A stretch of DNA of 64,000 bases from assembly GCA_013146195.2 (NCBI GenBank), contig CM028383.1:18809642-18873641 (forward strand). Direction: 5' to 3'. The notes under the pieces are model-generated. The model was given only the letters and a program-made list of their open reading frames with translations. It searched no databases and had not been told where the DNA came from. Source of the DNA: Codonopsis lanceolata (lineage: Eukaryota > Streptophyta > Magnoliopsida > Asterales > Campanulaceae). Both the position numbers and the translations under genes were made by a program. Below, piece after piece: positions 54,213 through 64,000 of this stretch. Within the stretch, counting starts at the first letter, position 1. Every line of letters begins with the position of its first letter.

Positions 54213-55247
54213 TAGAGCTGTCAAATAGGGCTAAAGCTCGCGGGCATGCCCGCCCCGCCACCTAAAAGGGGCGGGTTGGGCTGATGAAATAGAGGACCAT
54301 TTATATATGGGCCTTACGGGCTTTGCCCGCACGGGCTGCGAGTTTTTACGGGGTGAGGAATGGCTGCCCGCACTTTCTCAAAATTAAAAGTTATTAAAAA
54401 TAGTGAATGGCCCAAGCCCAAGTCCCAACCCATTCTTCCGTCTAAAAGAGTGACTAAAATTAAAATTACTTTAGGGTTAGGTCAAGAGTCAAGACTATCA
54501 CACTCTCATTCTCTCAAAAATAAAAATATCTCACTCAATCTCTCTTCCGTCTTCTCTACTTCTCTGGGACTTTACGATTGCGGCGACCTCCAAGCTCCAG
54601 CTCCGACTTTGCACCTCTCTCTCGTGTTGGCTCTCTAAGACTCTTAGTCTCATGCTCTCTCTCTCCCTCTCTCCTAAGTCCTATCACAGGTATCGCTCAG
54701 CTCTGCACATCTCTCTCTCTTTCAATCTGGTCTGAGAGACTGAGACTCTCGGTATCGCGTTCCCTCTCTCCCAAGTCCCATTATGCTTCCAGATTTGGCA
54801 CGGCGGCTCTACCTCATCGTCACAGCGACTCCGCTTCACCGTCACAACCTCACTGCCGTTAAATACTCTGGAAGTTATGTAGACATGTGTATTTCCTGAC
54901 TTGGAAACTTCTATAATGTATAAATGTGTGCCTTTGGCAACTTTAATCAATGAATTTTGCCATTTTGTTAAAGATATTTTGATTGTTATTTCTGTTGTAG
55001 TGCTGGTTTATCAAGTCCTTTTGCTCTATCTGGTATAATTATATTACCTGTATTAAAACACCAACAATTTCATGCATGCTGAATTTTGCGGGCATGCCCG
55101 TTTTGCCCGCGGCCCTACGCGGGGTGGGTTGGGCCAGGACTTCTAGGGACCGTCATGCTTGCGGGCTTTCCCGCACCGGCCCATTTTGTTGCGGGTTTTC
55201 TAGGCCCGCGGGCAAACCCGTCCCGTAGACCCATTTTGACAGCTCTA
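54213..55247. mobile_element. non-autonomous hAT-like element, 1035 bp
   Basis: TAGAGCTGTCAAA at the left is inverted as TTTTGACAGCTCTA at the right. The perfect 8-bp duplication CAAATAAC is at 54205-54212 and 55248-55255. Both arms are GC-rich, with GCCCGC and GCGGGC words able to pair over long distance. The middle is CT-rich (54520-54780) like a plant 5' leader. Short frames are not recognisable, and no transposase is seen. Confidence 0.92.
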
Positions 55248-55255
55248 CAAATAAC

Positions 55256-55906
55256 CATCTTTATATGGTAATTAACACATGCAAAACTCATACTTTTCAA
55301 ATTTGACATTTAAAACCACACATAGGCTACACAGCCAAGTCAACATACAGCATGTGATTACTTACTAGCATATCACGTGTTCTATACACATAGAATCAAA
55401 TCAAGTCGATTATCATGTGGAATTAACATATAATCATAAAAGCAAAAATATGCGGTGTGTGATTACCTACTGGTATGTCACCTGCCCAAATACACCAATG
55501 GCCCATCAATAAAGGCCCATCAATAGCCAACACGTACCCCCTCTACTGGGGTAATCATCTCAAGTACACAATCCAAATCGGGGATGATGCATAAGTTTCC
55601 CCACAACAATGCAATGCAATATATGAATGCAATAATCTTGGGTCGAAAAGAACACACGCTCTCGTACTCAAAGGAGAGTTCTTCCTACTGATCAAGATCG
55701 AACACTCGACCTTGCACTCAAGACTTACCATTCCTAACTTTCTTAGTATTGGTACTCTACAACTCTGAACCACCCAATAGGGTATTCTAAACTTTCGGGG
55801 AATCTCTTCCAATGTGATCTATACCACCAAATTCATAACACAAATTTTGTTGAGTAATATTCATTCTCTGTGTGACCTGTTTTCAGACACCAGCTGTAAA
55901 TCAAAC
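55256..55906. other. gypsy-type interior downstream of gag
   Basis: A minus-strand frame (55812-55555) of 85 residues has no recognised domain. It may be a degraded part of gag-pol or unrelated sequence. Confidence 0.4.
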
Positions 55907-56430
55907 TCAAACTCTGATCATTCGCTTATTCTTTTCATGTCCACATGTATTCAATTTCACTTTCCTTTCTTCATAATAATTACTTCCTTGGTTACTCGAA
56001 CATTGGCCTTGACACTGCAACTGTTTCCTCACATCTATATTATTCTTCCCTCTATGCTCCTCATCTGGAACCGAGTACGTACAATATCTAGCCAATTCTG
56101 TGAACTTGGCCAAATATTGCACTACTGTCATGTTGTCCTGCTCCGATGCAATAAACTGAGATTCATGTTTACCTCAAACTGACTTCAATGTGTATTATAC
56201 TTTGAACTCATGCAAAAGATCCACCCAAGTCTGCATTACTCTATTCTGCTCCCTGTTAACAAACAATACATGTCTCATGTGCTCGGTTGCTCTTCTTACT
56301 CAAACACAGTAAATCTAACTTTGTCTTCATCGGTACATCTCAAAGTTTTAGTTGTGGTACTAGAACTTCTGATTGTGTGCACGAACCTCTAGTATCCGTA
56401 CATTCCCTACATTACCCGGTTGGCTCATCT
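55907..56430 (-). pseudogene. gypsy-type gag remnant
   Basis: The last frame, 56131-55907, starts MTVVQYLAKFTELARYC, a clear match to the MTV-EY--KF-EL-R segment of Ty3/gypsy gag. Upstream, pieces such as TWVDLLHEFKV and SEQDN lie in frames broken by several stops, back to a possible ATG near 56430. It supplied the capsid protein of the element, now destroyed. Confidence 0.7.
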
Positions 56431-56609
56431 TTGTAAACAACTAAAATATTCTCCCCAAATCAGCTAGCAAATTATTATGTACCTTTAGCTGTGGTACTCA
56501 TTCTTATACTTATACACAAGCACTCAGCGTAATAACTCGAGAATCATAACAAACCCATACTAAACCCAACTAGGCTGAGGATCCTTTCCTGGCTGACAGC
56601 TAACCTGTA

Positions 56610-56621
56610 GCTCTGATACCA
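56610..56621 (-). promoter_or_regulatory. primer binding site of the gypsy-type element
   Basis: TGGTATCAGAGC on the minus strand, two bases after the 5' LTR end. Initiator tRNA-Met type. Confidence 0.88.
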
Positions 56622-56623
56622 AC

Positions 56624-58950
56624 TAACATGACCCGACCCCAAATCTCTATACGAAATCTGGGTCAAGTTGTGTAACAACAAAACAAAACACAATAGTTCA
56701 AAATAAAACATGTGCAAAGCCCCTGCTAAAAGTGGGCTAAACAAAAACCTGATTAAAACAAAATAATCCCTGCTATGATAATAGAAACACCACGGCTCTA
56801 AAAAGGCCAAGAAAAAAAAATAACAAAGTCAACGAGCCATTACTCTGACTAACACAAGGCTCGAAAGCGAACCAACCAATAACATTATATACACAAGCAC
56901 GACGTTACACATCGGTAACAAATGAATAATGTCATACTAAACACAAACCCAAGGAAGAGTTTACATAACTCTCCTATAAACCCATGTCCTCACAAAACAC
57001 AATACAGCCTCCTGAAGTGCTGCATTCCAAAGATTGTCAGTGTCTAATAAATCTCGCCAACCTCACCGCATACTTCCTACCTGGCTGGGATATAAGGAAA
57101 ACAAAAGGAATCGGGTGAGTGATAAACTCAGTAAGTTACTACGTGATCTATATGGCATGTTGTTATGCACATATAATCAATACATGATACACAATACACG
57201 ATATACCAAGTATAGCAATTCATATACTTACACACAATTCACGTTGATCATGTTATAATGCACATTGACTCAATGTAATATAAACACATAGTACGATATA
57301 AATCAGTATCTCAATCTGATCTGCATCTAAGCTGAATCTACGGGAGAGCTTTTGACTTGTCCTGTTATAAACACTGTAGTTGTGTTGCTGAAGCAATACA
57401 CATACATAACTGCATCAGAAATCCAAAAGAACACTATAGATGTGTTGCTGTCGCGATACACATAATATAATGTCTGAATCTGATAGTATCCAGAATTGAA
57501 AACCAAAGTCATGTTTGAACTCAATAGTATTCAGAAATCACCGACCTTGGGACTTAACCAGGAGTCTCATTACCCCGAGTTTTACCCAAGAGTCGTAGTT
57601 GCGTTGCTGTTGCAGTACACATGCTGAAATCATGTCTGAACCCAATAGTATCGAGAACCAATGACCTTGGGACTTAACCAGAAGTCTCATTTATTTTATT
57701 GTGCCTAAATCGACTCTGTTAAGTCATTTATTTATTATTTATAAATTTCGGGCATCACTGCGATTTGCAGGATTCGTCCTAACACAATCTCACCGATAAT
57801 TAATTCGGCCCAATTAATAGTCTCAAGTATTTAAATACACATATTAGTTCAAATATTTAACAATTAATAACGAGAGTATTTTTACTCCAAATTCAAAACA
57901 AATCACTTGGGGGTAACCCATAACACATGTATGTCAATATTACATATAAAGGGAAGAGGATAGTAACTTACCTCTACCGAAAAATATCGGTGAAAACACA
58001 AAATATTCCGGTATAAATGTAACCATCAACATATAGAACACCCATGCGGAATCAGAATTAAAAATGGGAAATATTTCATTAATAAACCAAGCTTAAAATC
58101 CAAACCCTTGGTAAAACACTCGTGGAAGAGAACAGCTGAAGACAGAAGAGAAAAATGGTCTCTCTCAATTTTTTTTTGGTTAAGAAGGTGAAGAGGTGGA
58201 CGGTCCCCACCATCGACCAAATTAACCAATCAAAGCAAAAGAAAGAAAAACAATACTTCTTGTTCACTTGGAAAACCAATCCAGTCAAACCAAAACAAAA
58301 CTAATTAGTTTGAATTGGAATAGGTGATGTCCGGCCCAAATCTGAAATTTAAGTTAATAATCACTTGGTAAAACAATAAAATAACCAAGTAAATTACTAG
58401 TCATTTTGAGGTATAAACTTATTGGTGGGTCAAAAGTCAAACCAACTAATCACCAATTAAACCCAATAAAATACGAATTAACTATTATTAATTAGTTAAA
58501 TTTAAAATAAAAATATACTTTAACAATATAAAAAGAAATATGTAACGTACAATACACTTTGGGTCAATCTAGCCGAAAATATATATTTTCTAGCTTTAAC
58601 GTGTCATTTTCTATTCAAATGTTATAAATCATAACTAACATAACCAAAGTACAATATGGACTTTAAACACAACACACATCAAACCTAACATATATTGAGC
58701 TAAAATGAACTTTTATAAGGCAATTACCCAAGTCCACAACCTAATGCAAAACACATAAATAACACAATCGAACTTCAAGCGTGCTATTGTACAAGTCCAA
58801 CTCACGATATAACCAAGTTCTCATTAGAACTCAAAACCCAAGTCAAAATACTATTTGACTAACATGTTAGCATTGCTAGTTTAACACTAATCAACTTGTG
58901 ATTAACAAATAAACATCATAATACATGCAAGGAAATTTTCGGGCAATACA
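56624..58950 (-). repeat. 5' LTR of the gypsy-type element (2327 bp)
   Basis: It matches the left LTR along its length but lacks the MITE and about 415 bp (junction near 57690). It begins TGTATTGCCCGAAAATTTCC on the minus strand and ends GGTCATGTTA before the primer site. Confidence 0.92.
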
Positions 58951-58955
58951 ATATG

Positions 58956-59980
58956 GGTAAGGATAAGACCCGTCACTGTCATTATCAAATATTAAGCCTT
59001 CATCCATCGATTCTGATGTTTCAAAAGTTGGGATGATATGAGAAAAACGCCATTGATCAAAAGCGTCTATCCACTTGGATGAAACAGAGTGGTCATATGA
59101 CCAGGCTTCATTCCTAACATGATCTGAAAGCGGATCGTTTGAGGATTGATCATGTTGGCTTTAGCGAGAGCATTTTTTGTGCTTATGTAAAGCTCAAAAT
59201 TGTGCATCGCGCAAGTGGCCCCTGCTGGATTAATATGAGACCAATCATAGATGAATGTCATGCGAGCATGGTATACGAATGATTGCCCTTGATTTCCGAT
59301 TGTTGGAGGAGGAAGGTATGAGCATGGCCTTCAAAACATTATGGTCACATAAGGTTGATGGCACAGAGAAAGTTGTTGTGTCCATTGGTGAGCTGGGAGG
59401 AACCACTGGAGTAATTTGAACAGGTTATAAGACTGGGTGGGTCACTGTCAAGCTCCTTTACCCACATCTCTATGTGCCCGCAACACTTCCATATGGAGAA
59501 ATCCACTCTTTGAATCAGTATTTAGCTGACTCAGATTAGAGACTCAGGCATTAGAGGATGTATGAGAGGAGCTTAACAGAGTTAAACGAGATTCCTATGG
59601 TAGATGTTTCAAACAAATACCAAAAGAAACAAAGTACTTCTTTAGGGAATCGGAATAGGTCATGGATATGGAAGATGGTGAGGAAGGGAAAATCTGGATA
59701 GAACTTGAGTCCTTTCATAAAGAGACCATGATGGTGAATAAGGATGGTAAAGAAGTTTTGGTAGTTTGGAGTGGCCCTTTGTTTGAGTGTTGTGTCTGCA
59801 ATAGCTTCTGCTATTTCGTCAGGGAGAGAAAGGACAGGGAATGGCTCAGGGAGAGAAGAGATTGGTGATCCATGGTTGTTGGGAGGAGGAAAAAGCCTCA
59901 TTGATTGGGAACACCATTGGGAGGATATTGACTGTGTGCTTGAAGGTCTAGTCGATGTTTTTGGAAATCCTACATACCGT
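58956..59980 (-). pseudogene. pararetroviral C-terminal coding region
   Basis: Minus-strand frames with stops. 59261-59067 contains THNFELYISTKNALAKANMI-like residues (as AMHNFELYISTKNALAKANM). The frame near 59000 reads DNDSDGSYPYPY and would continue with acidic residues at 48198 on the other side of the gypsy insertion. It lies downstream of RNase H. I do not assign a function. Confidence 0.55.
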
Positions 59981-59981
59981 T

Positions 59982-61248
59982 TTATAGTCTTTTGGCCTTA
60001 AGAAAAAGTCTGCAAGGATATTTGTTGTGCCTTTGATATGTTTGACCAGCATAAAAGTTGTGCTTGAGGAAGCATCTTTCACTTGAATTGAAGCATGCAG
60101 GAGAAAGAAGACATGTCCATCTCAACTTGAAATCGTATCTGATTAGATGAAACTGAAACTTTTTTATTCTTCTTTTGACTGCAAGGATTTCTTTGAATGT
60201 GGAATAGTAGTGATGTTCTGATGGTTTAAATGTTCCACTCTTGTATGCACATATTATTCTCTGATTATCTTCACTTTGGACAAAAAGGACAGCCACCCAG
60301 CATTCATCACTTGCATCCGTTTGAAGAATCTTTTTTTCTGACGAGGCAGGAATCTTTAACGAGGGCATAGTGCTTGCCAGCTGCTTGATTGCTTTAACAG
60401 CTTGTAGTCCAAGGGGGAGGATTCTTTTTTAGCATGGGCAACAGCCAAACTGTATGAATTGATAACTTAGGTAAGAAATCTGTTATATAGTTGACTAATC
60501 CAAGAAACTGTTGGATCTCTTTCGGTGAAGATAGAATATCTGGAAACCTACGCAACTTTGAGCGATGTGGGATTGGGGCTGGTATTTGCCATTAGATATT
60601 TTCATTCCAAAAAACTCAATGGATGAGACTCCAACTTCCATTTTCTTTTTCGAGAGCATTATACTGTATTAAGCAACCATGGAGTGGAATCGAGAGAGTA
60701 AGTCTACATGAGAATTTTCATCAGAGGAGAAGAGGAGTATGCCATCGATGTAAACTAGTGTATTGGAAAGAATGGGTTCAAAAATGGTTACAATTGCCTT
60801 CTGAAATGCGGATGGGGCATTTTTTAAACCGAATGGCATGACATTCCACTGGTAATGATGGTCAGGGATGCAGAATGCAATCTTCGGCCTATCTTCGGGT
60901 ATAATACCCAATTGCCAGAAGCCTGACTTGAGATCAAACTTGGAGAGGACCTTTGCATTTGATAAGGATTGGAACAAGGGTTGCTTCTATGAGAGGGGAA
61001 ATTTATCATCTGCCAGAAAGTGATTGAGTGGCTGATAATTAATAATCAACCTTAGCTTTCCTCAAATTTGTTCACTTCTTTTGTTGACATAGAATGTTTC
61101 ACATGCCCGTGGAAAGGATGTAGGTTCAATAATCTTTTCGTCAATAAGTTGGGTGCATTCTGTGAGGGCAAGCTGGTAATGATCTGAACTCATCCCTGGA
61201 TGGCCTGCTTTAGTAGGATTAACATCTTCATTTTGTTTGAAGGGCAAG
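59982..61248 (-). pseudogene. pararetroviral reverse transcriptase and RNase H, broken
   Basis: 61247-61062 holds a pre-RT segment (AGHPGMSSDHYQLALTE). 60977-60669 holds the RT core with KFDLKSGFWQLGI and VMPFGLKNAPSAFQKA. The KSGFWQ form is characteristic of Caulimoviridae rather than gypsy elements. The active-site region reads YIDGILLFS, with Gly where the second catalytic Asp is expected. 60368-59982 is RNase H (LQTDASDECWVAVLF, SGTFKPSEHHYYSTFKEILA). Stops and frameshifts lie between pieces, so no active enzyme can be made. The region is cut at 61248 by the Sirevirus-like LTR. Confidence 0.85.
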
Positions 61249-62505
61249 TGTGGGTCCCAAAGGGCACAATGATAAGCTAGAAGGGGGGGTTGAATAGCTT
61301 ATTATACACTTAAAAACTTTTGAGTAAGTTCTTTGAAAGGTACTTACAATCTATTGAAAAGATTGAAGTAGCGGAAGACTTTCAAAGTAGCTATTTCAAG
61401 TCTGCCGATAAGGACTACCGGTAGACCTTAACAGGTTACTTAAGTTCTGCTGTTTAAAGGATAAAGATAACTAAAGTAATAAACAGTTCAAACAGTAGAC
61501 AAACAGTAAAGGAATAACACAAGTATTTTGGGATGGTTCACACTATAAAGAGTGCTACGTCCACCACCAAGGCAGTCAACCTTGGATTTAAATAGTGCAC
61601 TACGTTTTCCACTAGATCTATTACAAAGAATATTCCCAATGGATCGTGTACAAAATATTGACTTGTGTTTGGGGTCTAAGGAATTAAATATCTGTGTAAA
61701 CAAGATATTTAATTAGTGCAGAAGAATAGCTTTAGAATGAAAACAACAAGAAGTTAAAACAATAAGTGTTGATGAACAACTTCTTGTTGTTGACGATGAC
61801 TTCTAGATCTGTTTAGGATCTCTTGAATGCACTGAGTATTAAGACTGAGTCGTTGTAGATTTTCAGAGCAATTCCACAAGTGATCGATCGATGGATCTCA
61901 CTCTTGTGTTTCTTCAGTCTTTAATGGCAACATTTATACCAGGTGCAATCTTGAGAGCCGTTGGAGAAGACGAAGACTTTAACAGCTCTATTATGAATGC
62001 ATTAAATGCATGGGGCTGTCAGTCAAGAAATTCGTCTTCACAGACATAAAGCAGGGAATGATTTCTGAGATCTTCTGGAAGTTGGGCAATCTTGATGTCG
62101 ATTCGAGAGTTGTTGCATGCAGGTGACATGCGCTTTCACGCTCTTGCTTCGAAAAGTCTTCCCGCGGAAAGCCGCTCGGCGGATTGAGGTGTCGGGAATG
62201 TCTCAATTTAAATTCAAACTGATAGGGATAAATTTAAATTGATTCATAATGGAATGCTTGACTAGACAGGTCATGATCTTGACCGAGTGTAGACAAGGTC
62301 TGCCGATTGTGAGCTGGAGCAGGTCTTCCGGTGAAGCTTTGAAGAGGTCTTCCGCTGAACCTGTGAAGTCCTATAAAAACTATACTTGGGCAAAGTTCTA
62401 TACACAGTTGCCACGCTAATCGATACGCAGCCCGATTAGCCACTGAAGTATAAAACTAGGGTAATGTATGAACATATATAAATTTAATACAAATAAGAAT
62501 CAACA
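61249..62505 (-). repeat. 3' LTR of the Sirevirus-like element
   Basis: On the minus strand it starts TGTTGATTCTTATTTG and ends CTTTGGGACCCACA. It contains the CAACCCCCCCTTCTAGCTTA word near its end (complement of 61273-61292), familiar from long plant LTRs. Confidence 0.7.
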
Positions 62506-62902
62506 ATCTCCTCCTATTTATATCTGGTCATCATTACTACAAATGAGGGCTATAACCGACTATGTGATAGATAATAGCATGTCTAAGAGATTTATTCATT
62601 TAATAACGGAAGACATGCCTCTATCAAACAGAAGAGCACCTCAAGTGTAAAGACTATTCTATGTGCACATAAAGATAAGGAAATCATAAAACAACACACA
62701 GATTAGTAGCTAAACAGTTCAAATAAATTTAAACTGGGTGTTTAAATTCTAAGCATATATAGAAAATGAAATAACAAGAATTTAAACAAGACAATTTTGA
62801 AAAGCAGATAACCTTCTGTATTATAAACAAGATGTTTACAGATTACAGAGTTTTTCAAAAGATAAGATAGATACAAAGGTGAAGGGAAGAAAAGATACAA
62901 AT
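62506..62902. other. purine tract and 3' untranslated region of the Sirevirus-like element
   Basis: The purine tract lies next to the LTR, then AT-rich sequence to the stop of the upstream ORF. No other feature. Confidence 0.55.
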
Positions 62903-63316
62903 CTACCAAGGTCTTTTCCCTTTGCCTTTGTCTGCTGCTTCCTTCTCCCTACGATGTCTCTCTAGCTCTTCCATTCTTTGTACGTACTCGTCATCGGCAT
63001 CTGTGGGAGGTCTGGTGGAACGAGAGCGGTAGTCGAGTTCTTCACGAAGACGACTGTTCTCTTCCATCAGCATTTGGTTGATAGATCTCATTTGTTTCTC
63101 CTCCGTGATGGCCAGATCACGATCACGATGAGCGTTCATGATATTGTGAGCAGAGTCTCGAGCTAAGTTGTTGAGCACGAGGACAGGAGGGCGGCCATTG
63201 CTGAGATGTAGAGTGATGGCATGGAATAGCTCGTAGAAGAGGGATGAGCAGATCCGGACACATTCGTCGCGTTGAGCTTCAATATTGATCTTGACGTCCG
63301 TGAACTCATGCTTCAT
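62903..63316 (-). pseudogene. env-like / coiled-coil ORF of the Sirevirus-like element, C-terminal half
   Basis: 137 residues continuing from the frame 63562-63317 after a single stop codon (WTRFG-stop-MKHEFTDVK). The C-terminal part (EEKQMRSINQMLMEENSRL, then YVQRMEELERHRREKEAADK) is a likely coiled coil, ending GKGKRPW. Sirevirus env-like ORFs are described as proline-rich at the N-terminus with a C-terminal coiled coil, which fits. The function of such ORFs is unproven. It could instead be another extra ORF. Confidence 0.6.
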
Positions 63317-64000
63317 CTATCCAAAACGAGTCCATACATCTTCTTGAAATTGTCGTAGAAGAGCTGCAGTTCTGTCGTTGGTCTTAGACGCAGCAGTGGC
63401 TATCTCAGCGGTAGGGGTAGTTATGCTAGTGAGAGCGCCTAGCCGTTCGTAGATGGCGTCCAGCCTTGACAAAATTTCAGCATTGACCGGCTGAGAAGAA
63501 GTTGTTGCCAGGCCAATGTGAATAGGAGCGGTGTCGGCAGAGGTAGTGGATTCAGGAGACACTGGCCGGAAGGGCTGTTGGAGTGGAGGAGTGACGGAGT
63601 CGGAAGAGGAAGAGTCTTGGGTTGGTATGGTGTCGGTAGAGGAAGAGATGGTTTGAGGTGGAGGGGGAGGAGGGGTTGGGGGAGTCTATCTCAATGTCAG
63701 TATCAGAATTTTCACTAACAATTGAGTGTGTGGGTAAAGGTTCGGTAGAAAACCAGAAAGATGGGGCAGGATAGAAAAGGCTTTTGGGTTTGCGTAGGGT
63801 AGGTTAAGGCGGTTGTTGGTCAGGGGAGAAGAGCTCTGCTACTGAAGAAAGTTCAAAGAGGAACTTGGCAGCAGCAGAGTCTATTGGTTTGGATGGTTTT
63901 GATGGTGTTGAAGAGGTGGTTTGGGTTTGGCGGGGTGAGGCAGGTGTAGATGGGTTAGGAGAGCAGTTAAATGGTGAGGGAGGAGGAGGAGTGGGGGTTC
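63317..64000 (-). pseudogene. env-like ORF, N-terminal proline/serine-rich part (runs off the window)
   Basis: The frame 63562-63317 reads from PVSPESTTSADTAPIHIGLA into ILSRLDAIYERLGALTSITT. Further upstream, frames rich in Pro, Ser and Thr (TPTPPPPSPFNCSPNPSTPA near the edge; DTDIEIDSPNPSSPSTS near 63690) are split by a stop near 63800 and a frame change near 63670. Low-complexity codons make the frame hard to follow. The start lies beyond the window. Confidence 0.5.

Larger units (their letters stand above)
48199..58950 (-). mobile_element. Ty3/gypsy-type LTR retrotransposon, long LTRs, little coding sequence
   Basis: Direct copies at 48199-51143 and 56624-58950 are LTRs on the minus strand, each beginning TGTA(G/T)(C/T)GCCCGA(G/A)AATTTCC. 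The duplication ATATG is at 48194-48198 and 58951-58955. A primer site TGGTATCAGAGC (56610-56621) and a purine tract (TTTTTAGGGGGAGAGGG, complement of 51144-51160) sit at the correct ends. Only gag remnants are recognised, and no RT was found in the 5.5-kb interior. Long LTRs, a Met primer and this gag type suggest the Tekay/Del lineage, tentatively. Confidence 0.92.
47017..61248 (-). mobile_element. endogenous pararetrovirus (Caulimoviridae-like), decayed and split
   Basis: Minus-strand viral sequence occupies 47017-48198 and 58956-61248. The gypsy element 48199-58950 was inserted between. In viral order the right part has RT, RNase H and a C-terminal coding region. The left part has a promoter-like region, the tRNA-Met primer site and the start of a movement-protein-like frame, which then breaks off. 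This order (end of polyprotein, intergenic region, first gene) spans the junction of a circular genome map. Many stops and frameshifts are present, so it is a relic. Similarity is to florendovirus/petuvirus-type elements of plant genomes, judged from motifs only. Confidence 0.85.
61249..64000 (-). mobile_element. Sirevirus-like copia element, 3' part
   Basis: On the minus strand the right edge enters an ORF with proline-rich and coiled-coil-like parts. A non-coding stretch, a purine tract (AATAGGAGGAGAT, complement of 62506-62518) and a 1257-bp LTR follow (62505 down to 61249). A large LTR, an extra ORF upstream of the tract and the GGAGAT-TGTTG junction fit Sireviruses (Maximus/SIRE). Gag-pol would lie beyond the window. 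GCAAG (61244-61248) is the expected target copy. Confidence 0.7.

Noticed and set aside
54578..54862. 94-codon Ser/Arg/Pro-rich ORF
   Set aside because: CT-rich low-complexity sequence inside the hAT-like element; no domain.
59450..59540. Good-looking plus-strand reading (LLYPHLYVPATLPYGEIHSL)
   Set aside because: It is short and closed by stops, and the neighbouring viral frames run on the minus strand. I kept the viral reading but note the ambiguity.
1..64000. CRISPR arrays, operons, rRNA or tRNA genes
   Set aside because: None seen. The tRNA-like words are retrotransposon or viral primer sites, and the regular repeats are tandem duplications or LTRs.

Overview
The window is nuclear DNA from a flowering plant, probably a eudicot. 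It is AT-rich, with GT-AG introns and plant Ty1/copia, Ty3/gypsy, L1-type LINE, SINE, hAT, Mutator and CACTA-like elements, plus an integrated plant pararetrovirus. No prokaryotic gene organisation, rRNA, CRISPR or tRNA gene was seen.

One host gene dominates: a plus-strand gene of the DUF3754 (TMEM143-like) family. Twelve exons were placed by reading frame, splice sites and phase between 4490 and 45935. They encode about 500 residues and end at a stop codon. The 5' exon(s) were not found. Coding sequence is about 1.5 kb in 41.4 kb. The long introns are inflated by insertions: intron 1 by a complete copia element (4999-9554); intron 2 by a short non-autonomous LTR element (12268-13610); intron 3 by a copia element (18051-22497) inside an older copia remnant; intron 6 by a solo LTR, a 10-kb copia element and a SINE; intron 7 by a rearranged LINE; intron 10 by a LINE remnant and LTR-derived repeats.

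The copia element of intron 6 (25892-35960) is itself a nest. A minus-strand LINE (27743-32585) inserted into its pol. A 944-bp hAT-like element (31531-32474) inserted into the LINE, a later 239-bp tandem duplication copied across these junctions, and a 101-bp hAT-like MITE (33891-33991) hit pol separately. Most insertions carry visible target-site duplications.

Downstream of the gene lies a decayed endogenous pararetrovirus (Caulimoviridae-like, minus strand; 47017-48198 plus 58956-61248). It has RT/RNase H, a C-terminal region, a promoter-like region with ACGT repeats, a tRNA-Met primer site and the start of a movement-protein-like region. It is split by a 10.75-kb gypsy-type element (48199-58950, minus) flanked by ATATG on both sides. 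That element in turn hosts a Mutator-like MITE, a CACTA-type terminus and a 1035-bp hAT-like element. From 61249 to the right edge is the 3' part of a Sirevirus-like copia element on the minus strand, with a 1.26-kb LTR and an env-like/coiled-coil ORF.

The left edge holds the 3' end of another copia element and, at 1296-1518 on the minus strand, a short coding-like fragment of an unidentified gene. I saw no clear new biological system. The most interesting material is the nesting chronology, the shared LINE/SINE tails, the pararetroviral promoter repeats and the host gene that persists through this insertion load. All exon and boundary calls were made by eye, without alignment or transcript data.
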